Source of the DNA: Corynebacterium atrinae
GTDB lineage: Bacteria; Actinomycetota; Actinomycetes; Mycobacteriales; Mycobacteriaceae
Reading direction: 5' to 3'
Assembly: GCF_030408455.1 (NCBI RefSeq)
Contig: NZ_CP046977.1
Coordinates: 2,657,151-2,721,150, forward strand
Length of the DNA: 64,000 nt
The notes under the pieces are model-generated. The model ran no database searches, had not been told where the DNA came from, and saw nothing but the letters and a program-made list of their open reading frames with translations. The position numbers and the translations under genes were made by a program. Below, piece after piece: positions 26,891 through 36,554 of the stretch (position 1 is the stretch's first letter; every line of letters starts with the position of its first letter).

Positions 26891-28225
26891 ATGAGCAAGA
26901 GCAGCCCTTCTGAGCGGCGTCGCGTCGTCGCGGCCACCACCATCGGCACCGCGATCGAGTGGTACGACTTCTTCCTGTACGCCTCCGTCGCCGGACTGGT
27001 GTTCAACCACATCATGTTCGGCGGTCTGGAACCAGGCTTGGCGACGATCGTCAGTTTCCTCAGCGTTGGCCTTTCCTTCCTCTTCCGCCCCCTCGGCGCC
27101 GTCTTGGCCGGGCATTTCGCGGACCGCTACGGACGTAAATTCGTCCTCATGGTCACGCTGTTAGCCATGGGCGGGGCGACGACCCTCATCGGCCTCGTGC
27201 CCACCTTCGACACCATCGGTGTGTGGGCCCCGCTCCTGCTCATCCTCTTCCGCATCATCCAGGGGATCTCAGCGGGTGGCGAATGGGGCTCGGCGGTGTT
27301 GCTCTCAGTGGAACATGCCCCGGCGGACAAGCGCGGCATCTTTGGCGCCGGCCCCCAAGCAGGCGCCCCGGCCGGGCTGCTGTTGTCGTCTGGCATGCTC
27401 GCGCTGATGAACATCATCGCTCCGGGGGAGGCCTTCTTCGAATGGGGCTGGCGAATTCCCTTCCTATTGTCGATCGTGCTGGTCGGCCTCGGTTATTGGA
27501 TTCGCCGCGGGGTCGACGAGTCCCCCGTATTTGAGGAGATCTCCGAACGCCGGCAAACCAGCTCCCCCAACCCGCTCGCCGATCTGTTCCGCCGCTTCTT
27601 CCCCGTCGTGTTCGTCGGCGCCCTAGTCTTCGCCGGCAATGGTGTGGTGGGGTACATGATCGCCGGTGGCTACGTGCAAAGTTACGCCGTCGGCCAATTG
27701 GAGATGGAGCGCGGAACGGTCCTTTGGGCTGTCGCCGGTGCCGCCGTAGCGTGGCTCATGTCCACGGTATTTACCGGATGGGTCTCCGATCGCGTGGGCC
27801 GCAAGCGGGCATACCTGGTGGGGTTCGGTATCCAGGCCGTCGCTGCGGCAGTACTATTTCCCCTGGTGAATACCGGGGAGGCGCGTGGGCTGTGGCTAGC
27901 GATGGTCCTGCTCGGCCTAGCGCTCGGGGCCACCTACGGCCAACAGGCCGCCATGTACGCGGAGCTCTTCCCCGCCTCGGTCCGGGGCTCAGGCGCCTCA
28001 ATTACCTACGCGCTGGGCTCCATCCTGGGTGGTGCTTTCGCGCCCACCATCGCCGCCTCGGTGGTGCGAGCCACCGGCTCAACGTCTGGGGTAACCATCT
28101 ACCTGCTCGTGGCCACGGTAGTGGGGTTCTTGGCGGTGTTATCCCTGCGGGATCGCACGGGCATCCCGCTCGGCCCCGAGCATGAGGAAGAACAATCCAC
28201 GGCGCATTTTATTCACCACAGATAG
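26891..28225 (+). CDS. MFS transporter, MHS type (second copy)
   Basis: The 444-residue proton:organic solute symporter has the signature GTAIEWYDFFLYA near residue 18 and the MFS motif GHFADRYGRKF near 76. It is clearly paralogous to the transporter at 532-1860, sharing GISAGGEWG-type and YGPQSA/YGQQAAMYAE-type segments. Substrate is unknown and the neighbours give no clear hint. It follows the DUF454 gene by 11 bp and could be co-transcribed with it. Confidence 0.85.
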   Translation: MSKSSPSERRRVVAATTIGTAIEWYDFFLYASVAGLVFNHIMFGGLEPGLATIVSFLSVGLSFLFRPLGAVLAGHFADRYGRKFVLMVTLLAMGGATTLIGLVPTFDTIGVWAPLLLILFRIIQGISAGGEWGSAVLLSVEHAPADKRGIFGAGPQAGAPAGLLLSSGMLALMNIIAPGEAFFEWGWRIPFLLSIVLVGLGYWIRRGVDESPVFEEISERRQTSSPNPLADLFRRFFPVVFVGALVFAGNGVVGYMIAGGYVQSYAVGQLEMERGTVLWAVAGAAVAWLMSTVFTGWVSDRVGRKRAYLVGFGIQAVAAAVLFPLVNTGEARGLWLAMVLLGLALGATYGQQAAMYAELFPASVRGSGASITYALGSILGGAFAPTIAASVVRATGSTSGVTIYLLVATVVGFLAVLSLRDRTGIPLGPEHEEEQSTAHFIHHR

Positions 28226-28297
28226 ACAACTTGGTCTAGTCGGTGTTAGCCTGGGCGCCACCATAGTCAAACGCGCCCCAGGAGGTTTGTCCCCGCT

Positions 28298-28582
28298 ATG
28301 ACCCCCATCGACGTGCTGGCCCACGACGGCAACTGGCTTACCTTCGCACTTCATGACCGCCTCATGTCGATCTGGAACCAGGACCCCGAGGCCGTGCGCC
28401 GCTTCCACCACCTGGCCCTGGGCCTCGATGGAGATTTCACCGGGTGCGGCCGGGCCTACCTCGACCCCGCGACCAACCAACTGCGGGTGTACGCGCCGGG
28501 TTGTGCGCCGGGAGAAGCGAGCGTCGTAGAGCTCGACTTTTCCTGGCGCCAGCCGGCTACTTCGCCTCAGCGTCGCCGCTGA
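28298..28582 (+). CDS. Hypothetical 94-residue protein
   Basis: A small soluble protein starts at ATG 28298, with AGGAGG about 11 bases upstream. It is slightly acidic, with HDGNWLTFALHDRLMSIWNQ near the start and a basic C-terminal tail (SPQRRR). I do not recognise a family. The 3' end overlaps the convergent symporter gene by 26 bp. The ribosome-binding site and codon use support translation. Confidence 0.6.
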   Translation: MTPIDVLAHDGNWLTFALHDRLMSIWNQDPEAVRRFHHLALGLDGDFTGCGRAYLDPATNQLRVYAPGCAPGEASVVELDFSWRQPATSPQRRR

Positions 28583-29801
28583 TCGCCTTAGCTAGCTCAT
28601 CCGCGCCGTCGTCCTCGGAGACGGTGGGAGGGATCTTGCCCTTGGCGAACTTGTTCACGATCATGGCGATCGCGCCGTCGCCAGTAACGTTGGCGGCGGT
28701 GCCGAAGGAATCGACCGCGATGTAGGCGGCGATCATGAGGGCGACCTGGGCATCATCGAAGCCGAGCATGGAGCCCAGCAAGCCGACGGCGGCCATGATG
28801 GCGCCACCCGGCACACCCGGCGCGGCGATCATGGTGATGCCGAGCAGAAGGATGAATCCAATCGCCAGTCCCGGGGAAACGTCGAGGCCGGACATGTAGA
28901 CGATGGCGAAGGCGTAGAGGGTGATCTTCATCATCGAACCGGCCAGGTGGATCGTCGCGCAGAGCGGAACGACGAAGCCAGCGACATTGACCTCGACCTT
29001 GTTCTTCAAGGTGGAGGCGTAGGTGACGGGAATGGTCGCCGCAGAGGACGAGGTGCCCAGCGCGGTGGCGTAAGCCGGCAGCATGTTCTTAAAGGCCACG
29101 AACGGGTTGCGCCCAGCGATCGCCCCGGCCACGCCGTACTGCACGGAGAGGAATACGAAGGTCATGAAGACCGAAAGCGCGAGGACCTTACCAAAGGCCA
29201 CCATCGTGTCCACGAGGTTGCCATTCATTCCCAGGGACAAGAACATGCCAAAGATGAAGACCGGCAGCAGCGGGATGATGAAGCTGGAGATGACCTTCAT
29301 GACGACGCGCTCGAGGTCACGCGAACCCTTGTACAGCGTGTCCGACTTCACCGAGGTCATAGCCAGGCCCACGGCGAAAGCCAGGAGCAGGGCGGTCATG
29401 ACCGCAAACGGAGGGTCCATCACGATGCTGAAGTAGGGGGCGAGATCACCCTCGCTAACGTCGACAGCCTCGACCTGGCCCTGGTTAGCCAGCAGCCACG
29501 GATAGACCAGCTGAGCGGTGGCGTAGGCGGTGATTCCGGAGAGGATGGTCGAGAGATACGCGATTCCGGTGGTGATGCCGAGCCACTTGCCGGCACCGCG
29601 ACCCAAACCAGCAATGGCCGGAGTAATCAGGGCAAAAATAAGAACCGGCACGAAGAAGCTGAGGAATCCGCCAAACAGGCTGTTAAAGGTGGCGAACACC
29701 CGGGCAAGCCAATCGGGGAAGAAGAAGCTGCAAATGATGCCCAGGATGATCGCGATGACCACCCTAAACAGCAGCGAAGAGGAGATGCGCTTGAGGTCCA
29801 T
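28557..29801 (-). CDS. Dicarboxylate/amino acid:cation symporter (DAACS family)
   Basis: The 414-residue protein has about eight transmembrane helices and two re-entrant loops. The re-entrant serine-rich motif is visible as ALGTSSSAATIPVT, and the second signature reads AAPGVPGGAIMAAVG. The later AYIAVDSFGTAANVTGDGA contains the conserved Asp and Asn of the substrate/cation site. The family imports glutamate, C4-dicarboxylates or serine/threonine. The GVPGG motif resembles SstT/GltP relatives, but the substrate cannot be fixed. Confidence 0.88.
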   Translation of the reverse strand: MDLKRISSSLLFRVVIAIILGIICSFFFPDWLARVFATFNSLFGGFLSFFVPVLIFALITPAIAGLGRGAGKWLGITTGIAYLSTILSGITAYATAQLVYPWLLANQGQVEAVDVSEGDLAPYFSIVMDPPFAVMTALLLAFAVGLAMTSVKSDTLYKGSRDLERVVMKVISSFIIPLLPVFIFGMFLSLGMNGNLVDTMVAFGKVLALSVFMTFVFLSVQYGVAGAIAGRNPFVAFKNMLPAYATALGTSSSAATIPVTYASTLKNKVEVNVAGFVVPLCATIHLAGSMMKITLYAFAIVYMSGLDVSPGLAIGFILLLGITMIAAPGVPGGAIMAAVGLLGSMLGFDDAQVALMIAAYIAVDSFGTAANVTGDGAIAMIVNKFAKGKIPPTVSEDDGADELAKAISGDAEAK

Positions 29802-29910
29802 ACGTGGCCTCTTTCTCTTGGGCTGAACTAGTGTCGCACTTCAGGTTACTACCCGGCTCTTAAGAAACATCGATTCTCTAGGCTCTCAGCAGGAGGGATA
29901 GACTGACCCC

Positions 29911-30369
29911 ATGTTTGTAGTCGGCCTCATCTTCTTTGCCCTCAGTGCTGTATTGCTTGTCGTCGGAGCGCTGGCTACCGTCCGACGGCTGCCGGGTAAC
30001 TCTGTCATTGGGTTGCGGGTGCCGGAGGTGCGGAAGTCACAGGAGGTGTGGGACGGTGCCCACGCCGTCGCGGGTCCCTTCTGGCTGCTCGCCGCGCTCA
30101 TCCTGCTGTTCGGCGGGTTCATCTCTTGGGTGGTGAGCGGCTGGTGGTCCCTTGTCCCGCTGTTCTTCCTCATTGCCGCCTTCATGGCCGTGAGCGTGGG
30201 AGCCAACTCCGGGGCGCGCATGGCGGTGCTCATGGATGAACAAGCTGGCCAGTCCAGCGGCGGCGGATGTGGCACTGATTGCAACTGCGGCGAGTCGGCG
30301 CCCGAGAAAGCCCCCGCGAACGTGGATCTTCAGGCGCTGCGCCGCGCGGCGGCCGCCTCGGATGAATAG
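29911..30369 (+). CDS. SdpI-family membrane protein with Cys-rich tail
   Basis: The 152-residue protein has three transmembrane segments. LPGNSVIGLRVPEVRKSQEVW followed by AHAVAGPFWLLAAL is typical of SdpI-family proteins, where the Bacillus member gives immunity to a toxin and acts as a signalling receptor. The role here is unknown. The C-terminus carries a short cluster, GGGCGTDCNCGES, with three cysteines that could bind metal. It precedes the trp leader on the same strand. Confidence 0.8.
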   Translation: MFVVGLIFFALSAVLLVVGALATVRRLPGNSVIGLRVPEVRKSQEVWDGAHAVAGPFWLLAALILLFGGFISWVVSGWWSLVPLFFLIAAFMAVSVGANSGARMAVLMDEQAGQSSGGGCGTDCNCGESAPEKAPANVDLQALRRAAAASDE

Positions 30370-30420
30370 TGGTGCCAAAGAAGTTGCGCTTCCCGCGCAG
30401 TGAGATTATCGTTTTACATT

Positions 30421-30471
30421 GTGAATAACACTCCTTCTTCCCGAAGCACCAACTGGTGGTGGCGCGCTTAA
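30421..30471 (+). CDS. trpL: trp leader peptide with three consecutive Trp codons
   Basis: A 16-residue frame from GTG 30421 ends STNWWWRA and stops at TAA 30469-30471. Three TGG codons in a row before a GC-rich hairpin are the classic set-up for transcription attenuation by charged tRNA-Trp, and the peptide resembles the known C. glutamicum/B. lactofermentum leader. No strong ribosome-binding site is visible. A weak promoter (TTGCGC, later TTACAT) just upstream could make the transcript leaderless. Confidence 0.88.
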   Translation: MNNTPSSRSTNWWWRA

Positions 30472-30499
30472 TCGGCGTGCCACGTTTGTTACACATTCC

Positions 30500-30562
30500 G
30501 GCCCGCCAGCTTCCATCGAAGCGTCGCGGGCCATTTCTCTCCCGGCCCACTCAACCCGGGAG
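30500..30562 (+). terminator. trp attenuator hairpins
   Basis: GGCCCGC (30500-30506) pairs with GCGGGCC (30526-30532), with an inner GCTTC/GAAGC stem, followed by ATTTCTCT. A second stem, CTCCCGG (30539-30545) with CCGGGAG (30556-30562), follows. The first hairpin is the likely terminator. The pairing region with the Trp codons could not be folded by computation here. Confidence 0.7.
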
Positions 30563-30640
30563 AATCCTGGAATCCGGCGCAGAAGATGTGAGTTGGCAGA
30601 CCTTCGTCCCAACCCCGCCCCCGTACTCCAGGAAGGCCAG

Positions 30641-32203
30641 ATGAGCCCTTCGTCTCCGCAGCTGATCACCCGGAACGTCCGCTATCACGCCGACGCATCC
30701 GGCCTGTTCGCCCACATCGGCGGCACCCACGCCCAGGATTCCGTCTTGCTGGAATCAGCTGACATTACTACCCGGTCGGGAATTTCTTCCGTGGCCGTCA
30801 TTGCCGCGTCCGTGCGTTTGACCTGCGAGGGTTCCACCGTGACGGCGACGCCGTTGACGGCGTCGGGGACGCGAATCGTCGATAAGCTCAATGAACAGCT
30901 GGCCGCCTATGGGCGCGACAGCTTCTCTTTCCCACCGTCGGCGGCCGTCGATGAGCGCGAGCGGCTGACTGCGATCAGCGCGATCGAGCCGCTGCGCGCG
31001 CTGACCCGGGAGGCGGGCTACGAGGATCCTTCCCACACGTTGCCCATGCTGGCCGGGGGGATCGCCTTCGACTTCCTGGAGACTTTCGAGCAGCTTCCAG
31101 CGGTGGGGGATGGCCCCAATACCTACCCGGATTATCAGTTCATCCTGGCGGAGATTGTCCTCACCATTAATCATCAGTCGCAGACTGCAACGTTGACCGC
31201 TGTGAGCTTCGGTGATCCGGGAGTTGAGGAACGGGTGGACGAGCTCGTTTCGCTTATCGACGCCGCCGAGCCCTCCGCCGAGCACGCCTATCAGGTCACG
31301 GAACATCCAGAGGATGTTCTTCGCGTCGAGGCGGACATCGCCGATGACAAGTTCTGCTCCTGGGTCGGCGACCTCAAGGGCAACATTCACAACGGCGACA
31401 TCTACCAAGTCGTCCCCGCCCGCACCTTCTCCGCTCCCTGCCCGGATGCGTTCGCCGCCTACCGCAAGCTGCGCGAAACGAACCCCAGCCCGTACATGTT
31501 CTACCAACGCGGACTCGACGCCAGCGGCGAGACCTATGAGCTGTTTGGGGCGTCCCCGGAGTCCAACCTCAAGTTCGATTCCGCCACCCGCGAAGTGCAG
31601 TTGTACCCGATCGCTGGGACGCGCCCGCGCGGGATGAACCCGGATGGCACGGTCAACGACGAGTTGGACATCCGCATGGAGTTGGAGCTGCGCACCGATG
31701 CCAAGGAGATCGCCGAGCACACCATGCTTGTCGACTTAGCCCGCAATGACCTGGCCCGGGTTGCGGTGCCGGCGACCCGGCGCGTAGCGGACCTGCTGCA
31801 GGTGGACCGCTATTCCCGGGTCATGCACTTGGTCTCCCGGGTGACCGCCACCCTCGATCCCTCCCTCGACGCGCTCGACGCCTACCGGGCCTGTATGAAC
31901 ATGGGGACGCTGTCGGGGGCGCCGAAAATTCGGGCGATGGAGTTGCTGCGGGGTGTGGAGAAGCAACGCCGCGGCTCTTACGGCGGGGCGATCGGCTACC
32001 TGCGCGGCAACGGAGACATGGACAATTGCATCGTCATTCGTTCCGCCTTCGTGCGTGGGGGAGTGGCTCACGTGCAGGCCGGAGCCGGTGTGGTCCGCGA
32101 TTCCCATCCCCAGTCGGAAGCCGATGAGACTCTGCACAAGGCATACGCCGTGCTCAACGCCATTGCGCTGGCATCCGGCTCAACTTTGGAGGTAATCCGA
32201 TGA
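30641..32203 (+). CDS. trpE: Anthranilate synthase component I
   Basis: The 520-residue enzyme converts chorismate and ammonia/glutamine to anthranilate with TrpG. The Trp feedback site LLES is visible at residues 37-40. The C-terminal chorismate-binding domain includes GNIHNGDIYQVVPAR, PIAGTRPRG, MLVDLARNDLARV and SGAPKIRAMELL. ATG 30641 has AGGAAGG upstream. It is the first structural gene after the attenuator. It overlaps trpG by four bases (ATGA). Confidence 0.98.
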   Translation: MSPSSPQLITRNVRYHADASGLFAHIGGTHAQDSVLLESADITTRSGISSVAVIAASVRLTCEGSTVTATPLTASGTRIVDKLNEQLAAYGRDSFSFPPSAAVDERERLTAISAIEPLRALTREAGYEDPSHTLPMLAGGIAFDFLETFEQLPAVGDGPNTYPDYQFILAEIVLTINHQSQTATLTAVSFGDPGVEERVDELVSLIDAAEPSAEHAYQVTEHPEDVLRVEADIADDKFCSWVGDLKGNIHNGDIYQVVPARTFSAPCPDAFAAYRKLRETNPSPYMFYQRGLDASGETYELFGASPESNLKFDSATREVQLYPIAGTRPRGMNPDGTVNDELDIRMELELRTDAKEIAEHTMLVDLARNDLARVAVPATRRVADLLQVDRYSRVMHLVSRVTATLDPSLDALDAYRACMNMGTLSGAPKIRAMELLRGVEKQRRGSYGGAIGYLRGNGDMDNCIVIRSAFVRGGVAHVQAGAGVVRDSHPQSEADETLHKAYAVLNAIALASGSTLEVIR

Positions 32204-32847
32204 CCCACATCGTGCTGCTGGATAACCAGGACAGCTTTGTGTACAACCTCGTCGACGCTTTCGTCGAAGCCGGGTTCCGCTGCACAGTCTTCCGCAACAC
32301 CGTCTCGGTCGAGGATGTCCTCGCCGCCGAGCCGGACCTCATCTGCCTTTCCCCCGGCCCGGGCCACCCCCGCGACGCCGGCATCATGATGCCGCTGATT
32401 TCCGCGGTGCTGGGAAAGGTGCCGCTGCTGGGGATTTGCCTCGGCTTTCAAGCGCTTCTCGACGCCCACCAGGGCACCGTCGAGCCCTGCGGCCCCGTCC
32501 ACGGCGTGTCCGTACCCATGCGGTTGACCGATGCCGGGGTGGGGCACCCCGTCTTCGCCGGGATGACTATCGACGCCGGACCGGACCTGCCCGGCGTCAT
32601 CGGCCGACTGGTGCCGGTGGCTCGCTATCACTCGCTGGGCTGCGCGGCAACTCCCCCCGGGATGGTGTCGTTGGCGACGACGACGACCGATGTGGGCGAT
32701 GTCGTCATGGCCGCCGAAACCACCGACGGGAAGGCAATAGGACTGCAGTTTCACCCCGAGAGCATCCTGAGTCCGCAGGGTCCCATCATGCTTAGCCGGT
32801 GTGTCGAACAATTATTGAACAATGCTATCAAGGAAGGGCCCCACTAA
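32200..32847 (+). CDS. trpG: Anthranilate synthase component II (glutamine amidotransferase)
   Basis: The 215-residue class I amidotransferase has catalytic Cys80 in LLGICLGFQAL and the His-Glu pair in LQFHPESI. The oxyanion segment is SPGPGHP. It provides ammonia to TrpE. The start overlaps trpE, and the stop abuts the trpD ATG directly. No fusion to trpD is seen, unlike enteric bacteria. Confidence 0.98.
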   Translation: MTHIVLLDNQDSFVYNLVDAFVEAGFRCTVFRNTVSVEDVLAAEPDLICLSPGPGHPRDAGIMMPLISAVLGKVPLLGICLGFQALLDAHQGTVEPCGPVHGVSVPMRLTDAGVGHPVFAGMTIDAGPDLPGVIGRLVPVARYHSLGCAATPPGMVSLATTTTDVGDVVMAAETTDGKAIGLQFHPESILSPQGPIMLSRCVEQLLNNAIKEGPH

Positions 32848-33876
32848 ATGACCAGCGAGAATACACTCCTAACACTGATTAGCTATTTGGATAATCGCGA
32901 TCCGTCCGTAGAGGAAGCCGTCGCCGCCTTCACCCCCTTGACCGTCGGTGACTACGACGACGTCCACATTGCCGCCCTCCTGGCCACCATCCGCACCCGC
33001 GGCGAAACCTTCGCCGACATCGCCGGAGCGGCGAAGGCTTTCCTCAATGCCGGGCGCCCCTTCCCAGTGAGCGGCCGGGGAGTGCTGGATACTGCGGGAA
33101 CTGGCGGCGACGGCGCCAACACCATCAACATCACCACCGGAGCCTCGCTGGTCGCCGCCGCCGGCGGGCTCAAGGTGGTCAAGCACGGCAACCGCTCGGT
33201 TTCCTCCAAGTCCGGCTCCGCCGATGTGCTCGAGGCGCTGAACATTCCGCTCGACCTCGATCCCGATCGCGCGGTCCGCCAGTTCGAGTCCTCGGGCTTT
33301 ACCTTCCTTTTCGCCCCCGCCTACAACCCAGCCATCGCGCACGTTCAGCCGGTACGCAAGGCGCTCAAGGTACCGACGCTGTTCAACGTCCTCGGGCCGC
33401 TGCTCTCGCCGGTGCGCCCAGAGTTCCAGATCATGGGCGTGGCCAACCCCGCGCAAGGGCAGATGATCCTCGAAGTGTTCCGGGAACTCGGCCGGTCCCG
33501 CGCGCTCGTCGCCCACGGCTCCGGCACCGATGAAATCGCCGTGCACGGGCCGACCACCATCTGGGAGTTGGCCGCAGATGGCTCGGTGTCAAACTACACC
33601 GTCACCCCTGCTGACCTGGGCGTCAAGGAGTGGTCCTTGGGTGACTTGGTCGGCGGTGATGGCATCGAGAATGCCGCCCACATGCGCGCCATCTTCGATG
33701 GGACTGGCCCCCAGGCTCACCGGGATGCCCTCGCTGTCAATGCGGCCGGCATGTTCTACCTCAACTCCCGGGTGGACAGCCTGCGGGAAGGCACCGAACT
33801 TGCCCTGCAGCTGATTGAAGAGGGAACCGTCAAGGAGTGGCTCGCCCGCCACGAAGGGACTAATTACAGTGTCTAA
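32848..33876 (+). CDS. trpD: Anthranilate phosphoribosyltransferase
   Basis: The 342-residue enzyme transfers phosphoribose from PRPP to anthranilate. It has the family signature DTAGTGGDGANTINITTGAS (about 82-101) and VVKHGNRSVSSKSGSADVLE. Length is normal. It starts immediately after the trpG stop. The last eight bases overlap trpC. Confidence 0.98.
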   Translation: MTSENTLLTLISYLDNRDPSVEEAVAAFTPLTVGDYDDVHIAALLATIRTRGETFADIAGAAKAFLNAGRPFPVSGRGVLDTAGTGGDGANTINITTGASLVAAAGGLKVVKHGNRSVSSKSGSADVLEALNIPLDLDPDRAVRQFESSGFTFLFAPAYNPAIAHVQPVRKALKVPTLFNVLGPLLSPVRPEFQIMGVANPAQGQMILEVFRELGRSRALVAHGSGTDEIAVHGPTTIWELAADGSVSNYTVTPADLGVKEWSLGDLVGGDGIENAAHMRAIFDGTGPQAHRDALAVNAAGMFYLNSRVDSLREGTELALQLIEEGTVKEWLARHEGTNYSV

Positions 33877-35308
33877 GCTACCCACCGTGTTGGAAGGTAT
33901 CGTCGCCGGTCGTCGCGGGCACTTGCCGGAAATCCGCGCCCGGCTGGCGCATGTCTCGGTTGAATCCCTGCCGCGGTCAACCCGCTCGCTCTACCAGGCC
34001 TTGCAGGGGCGGGGGAGGGGAGAGGCGGCACCGGCCTTCATCATGGAGTGCAAGTCCTCCTCGCCTTCGTTGGGTCTCATCCGTTCGCATTACGAGCCCG
34101 GCGCGATCGCCCGCGTCTACTCACGCTACGCCTCCGGCATTTCCGTCCTCTGCGAGCCCGATCGGTTTGGCGGCGACTACGACCACTTGGCCACCGTCGC
34201 CGCATCCACGCATCTTCCGGTGCTGTGCAAAGACTTCATCATCGATGAGGTCCAGATCCACGCCGCCCGCTACTTCGGTGCCGACGCCATCCTGCTCATG
34301 CTCTCCATCCTTTCGGATGCGGAGTACCGGGCCCTCGCCGCGGTGGCGGAACGCTATGACCTCGATATTCTCACCGAGGTCATCGATGAGTCCGAGGTTG
34401 CTCGCGCAGTGGACCTTGGGGCAAATATCATCGGTATTAACCACCGGAACTTGCATGACCTCAGCATTGATCTCAGCCGCTCCGCCCGGCTAGCGGCGCT
34501 GCTTCCTGCGGACGCCGTGGTGGTGTCTGAGTCGGGCATCCGCGACAACGAGACCGTTCGCTCCCTGGCGGCGCACTCCAATGCGTTCCTCGTCGGCTCG
34601 CAGCTGACCAGCCAACCCGACATCGATCTAGCGGCCCGCAGACTCGTCTTCGGAGAGAACAAGGTGTGCGGCCTCACGTCCACGACCGCCGCCCAGACTG
34701 CCCGCGCGGTCGGCGCCGTCTACGGTGGATTGATCTTTGAGGAATCCTCCCCGCGCAATGTTTCACGTGAAACAGCTCGCGAGATCATCTCTCATGAGCC
34801 CGGTCTGGTCTATGTCGCGGTCTCCCGTCGCACCAGCGGCTACGCCGAGCTCATCCAGGACGGCATCGGGGTAGTGCAGGTCCACGCCCCCTACCAGGGA
34901 TCGACGGAAGCAGAGATCACGCTTATCGACGCCGTCACCGCTGAGGTCCCCGACACCGTCCAGGTGTGGCGCGCCGTCAGCATGACGGGCGAACACGACG
35001 GGGCCGCCCTGGCGGCTGCCCTTATCCACGGCGATGCCGTGGACGGCATCGTCCTGGACGCCGGGGACGGTGGGACCGGGACGAGTTTTGATTGGGGGGA
35101 GATCCCAGACGTCGTCAGGCAGCACAGCTTCCTCGCCGGAGGACTAACCCTGGACAACCTGGAAAGTGCCCTCGCCGTCGACTGCTACGGCCTCGACCTC
35201 AACTCCGGCCTCGAATACCCCGGTCAACCCGGACGCAAGGACGCCGGCGCCCTGCAACGCGCCTTCAACATCATCCGCCGCTACGCACCAGCCAAGGAAA
35301 CACCATGA
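33869..35308 (+). CDS. trpC: Bifunctional indole-3-glycerol-phosphate synthase / PRA isomerase
   Basis: The 479-residue TrpC-TrpF fusion has an IGPS domain in about residues 1-255 ([40 protein letters not shown]). The PRA isomerase domain follows ([14 protein letters not shown], then [18 protein letters not shown]). The fusion is known from Corynebacterium and enterics. GTG 33869 is chosen because it gives the usual N-terminus and overlaps trpD. A perfect parS site lies inside the TrpF part (34759-34774) and encodes residues NVSRETA. Confidence 0.96.
   Translation: MSKLPTVLEGIVAGRRGHLPEIRARLAHVSVESLPRSTRSLYQALQGRGRGEAAPAFIMECKSSSPSLGLIRSHYEPGAIARVYSRYASGISVLCEPDRFGGDYDHLATVAASTHLPVLCKDFIIDEVQIHAARYFGADAILLMLSILSDAEYRALAAVAERYDLDILTEVIDESEVARAVDLGANIIGINHRNLHDLSIDLSRSARLAALLPADAVVVSESGIRDNETVRSLAAHSNAFLVGSQLTSQPDIDLAARRLVFGENKVCGLTSTTAAQTARAVGAVYGGLIFEESSPRNVSRETAREIISHEPGLVYVAVSRRTSGYAELIQDGIGVVQVHAPYQGSTEAEITLIDAVTAEVPDTVQVWRAVSMTGEHDGAALAAALIHGDAVDGIVLDAGDGGTGTSFDWGEIPDVVRQHSFLAGGLTLDNLESALAVDCYGLDLNSGLEYPGQPGRKDAGALQRAFNIIRRYAPAKETP
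34759..34774. other. parS site 1 (inside trpC)
   Basis: TGTTTCACGTGAAACA is a perfect 16-bp palindrome and a full match to the bacterial parS consensus bound by ParB, whose gene is at 58605. It lies inside the coding sequence of trpC. Confidence 0.95.
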
Positions 35309-36552
35309 CCGATCACACTTCCCACGCCACCTTGCTTCCGGCCTACTTTGGCGAGTTCGGCGGCCAGTTCGTCCCCGAATCCCTCATTCCCGCTCTTGAC
35401 CAGCTGGAACAGGCCTTCGTCGATGCCCAAAATGACCCCTCTTTCCGAGAGGAACTCGCCGCATACCTGCGCGACTACCTCGGTCGCCCCACCCCACTGA
35501 CCGAATGTTCTAACCTGCCGCTGGCGGGCCGGGGCCAGGGATATGCGCGGATCTTCCTCAAGCGGGAGGACCTCGTGCACGGCGGCGCCCACAAAACCAA
35601 CCAGGTGATCGGCCAGGCCCTGCTGGCTAAGCGAATGGGCAAGACTCGCATCATCGCCGAGACCGGCGCGGGCCAACACGGTACCGCGACCGCCCTGGCC
35701 TGCTCCCTGCTCGGCCTCGACTGCGTGATTTACATGGGCGCCAAGGACGTCGAGCGCCAGCAGCCCAACGTCTTCCGCATGAAGCTCATGGGCGCGCAGG
35801 TCATTCCCGTTGACGCCGGCTCCGGCACCCTCAAAGATGCCGTCAACGAGGCGCTGCGCGATTGGACCGCGACATTCCACGAATCCCACTACCTACTGGG
35901 AACCGCCGCCGGGCCCCACCCCTTCCCGACGATCGTGCGTGACTTCCACCGCATCATCTCCGAGGAGGCCAAGGCCCAAATGATCGAGCGCGTCGGCGGT
36001 TTGCCCGATGTCGTCGTCGCCTGCGTCGGTGGCGGCTCCAATGCCATCGGCATGTTCGCGGACTTCATCGACGAAGATGGCGTCGAGCTCGTCGGGGCCG
36101 AGCCCGGCGGCCTCGGCCTGGATTCCGGTAAGCACGGCGCTACCATCGCCAACGGGCAGATTGGTATCTTGCACGGCGCACGCAGCTACCTCATGCGCAA
36201 CTCCGACGGTCAGGTGGAGGAGTCCTACTCCATTTCCGCTGGGCTGGACTACCCCGGCGTCGGACCGCAACATGCACACCTGCACGACACCGGCCGAGCA
36301 ACCTACGTCGGAATTACCGACGCCGAAGCAGTCGAAGCCTTCCAACTGCTCTCCCTGCATGAGGGCATCATCCCCGCGCTCGAGTCATCCCACGCCCTGG
36401 CCTACGCGCTCAAGCGCGCCGCCTTGGCAGAAGAAAGAGGCGAGCACCTCAACATCCTCGTGTCCCTGTCGGGCCGTGGCGACAAAGACGTCGACCATGT
36501 GCGCCGCACCCTCGAAGAGAACCCCGAGCTCGTGCTCAAGGAGGACAAGTAA
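35305..36552 (+). CDS. trpB: Tryptophan synthase beta subunit
   Basis: The 415-residue PLP enzyme joins indole and serine. Lys97 in GGAHKTNQ is the cofactor lysine. [14 protein letters not shown] and the glycine-rich phosphate loop [10 protein letters not shown] are present. The ATG at 35305 overlaps the trpC stop by four bases and has AAGGAAA before it. The longer upstream frame is inside trpC. It is two bases from trpA. Confidence 0.98.
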   Translation: MTDHTSHATLLPAYFGEFGGQFVPESLIPALDQLEQAFVDAQNDPSFREELAAYLRDYLGRPTPLTECSNLPLAGRGQGYARIFLKREDLVHGGAHKTNQVIGQALLAKRMGKTRIIAETGAGQHGTATALACSLLGLDCVIYMGAKDVERQQPNVFRMKLMGAQVIPVDAGSGTLKDAVNEALRDWTATFHESHYLLGTAAGPHPFPTIVRDFHRIISEEAKAQMIERVGGLPDVVVACVGGGSNAIGMFADFIDEDGVELVGAEPGGLGLDSGKHGATIANGQIGILHGARSYLMRNSDGQVEESYSISAGLDYPGVGPQHAHLHDTGRATYVGITDAEAVEAFQLLSLHEGIIPALESSHALAYALKRAALAEERGEHLNILVSLSGRGDKDVDHVRRTLEENPELVLKEDK

Positions 36553-36554
36553 TC

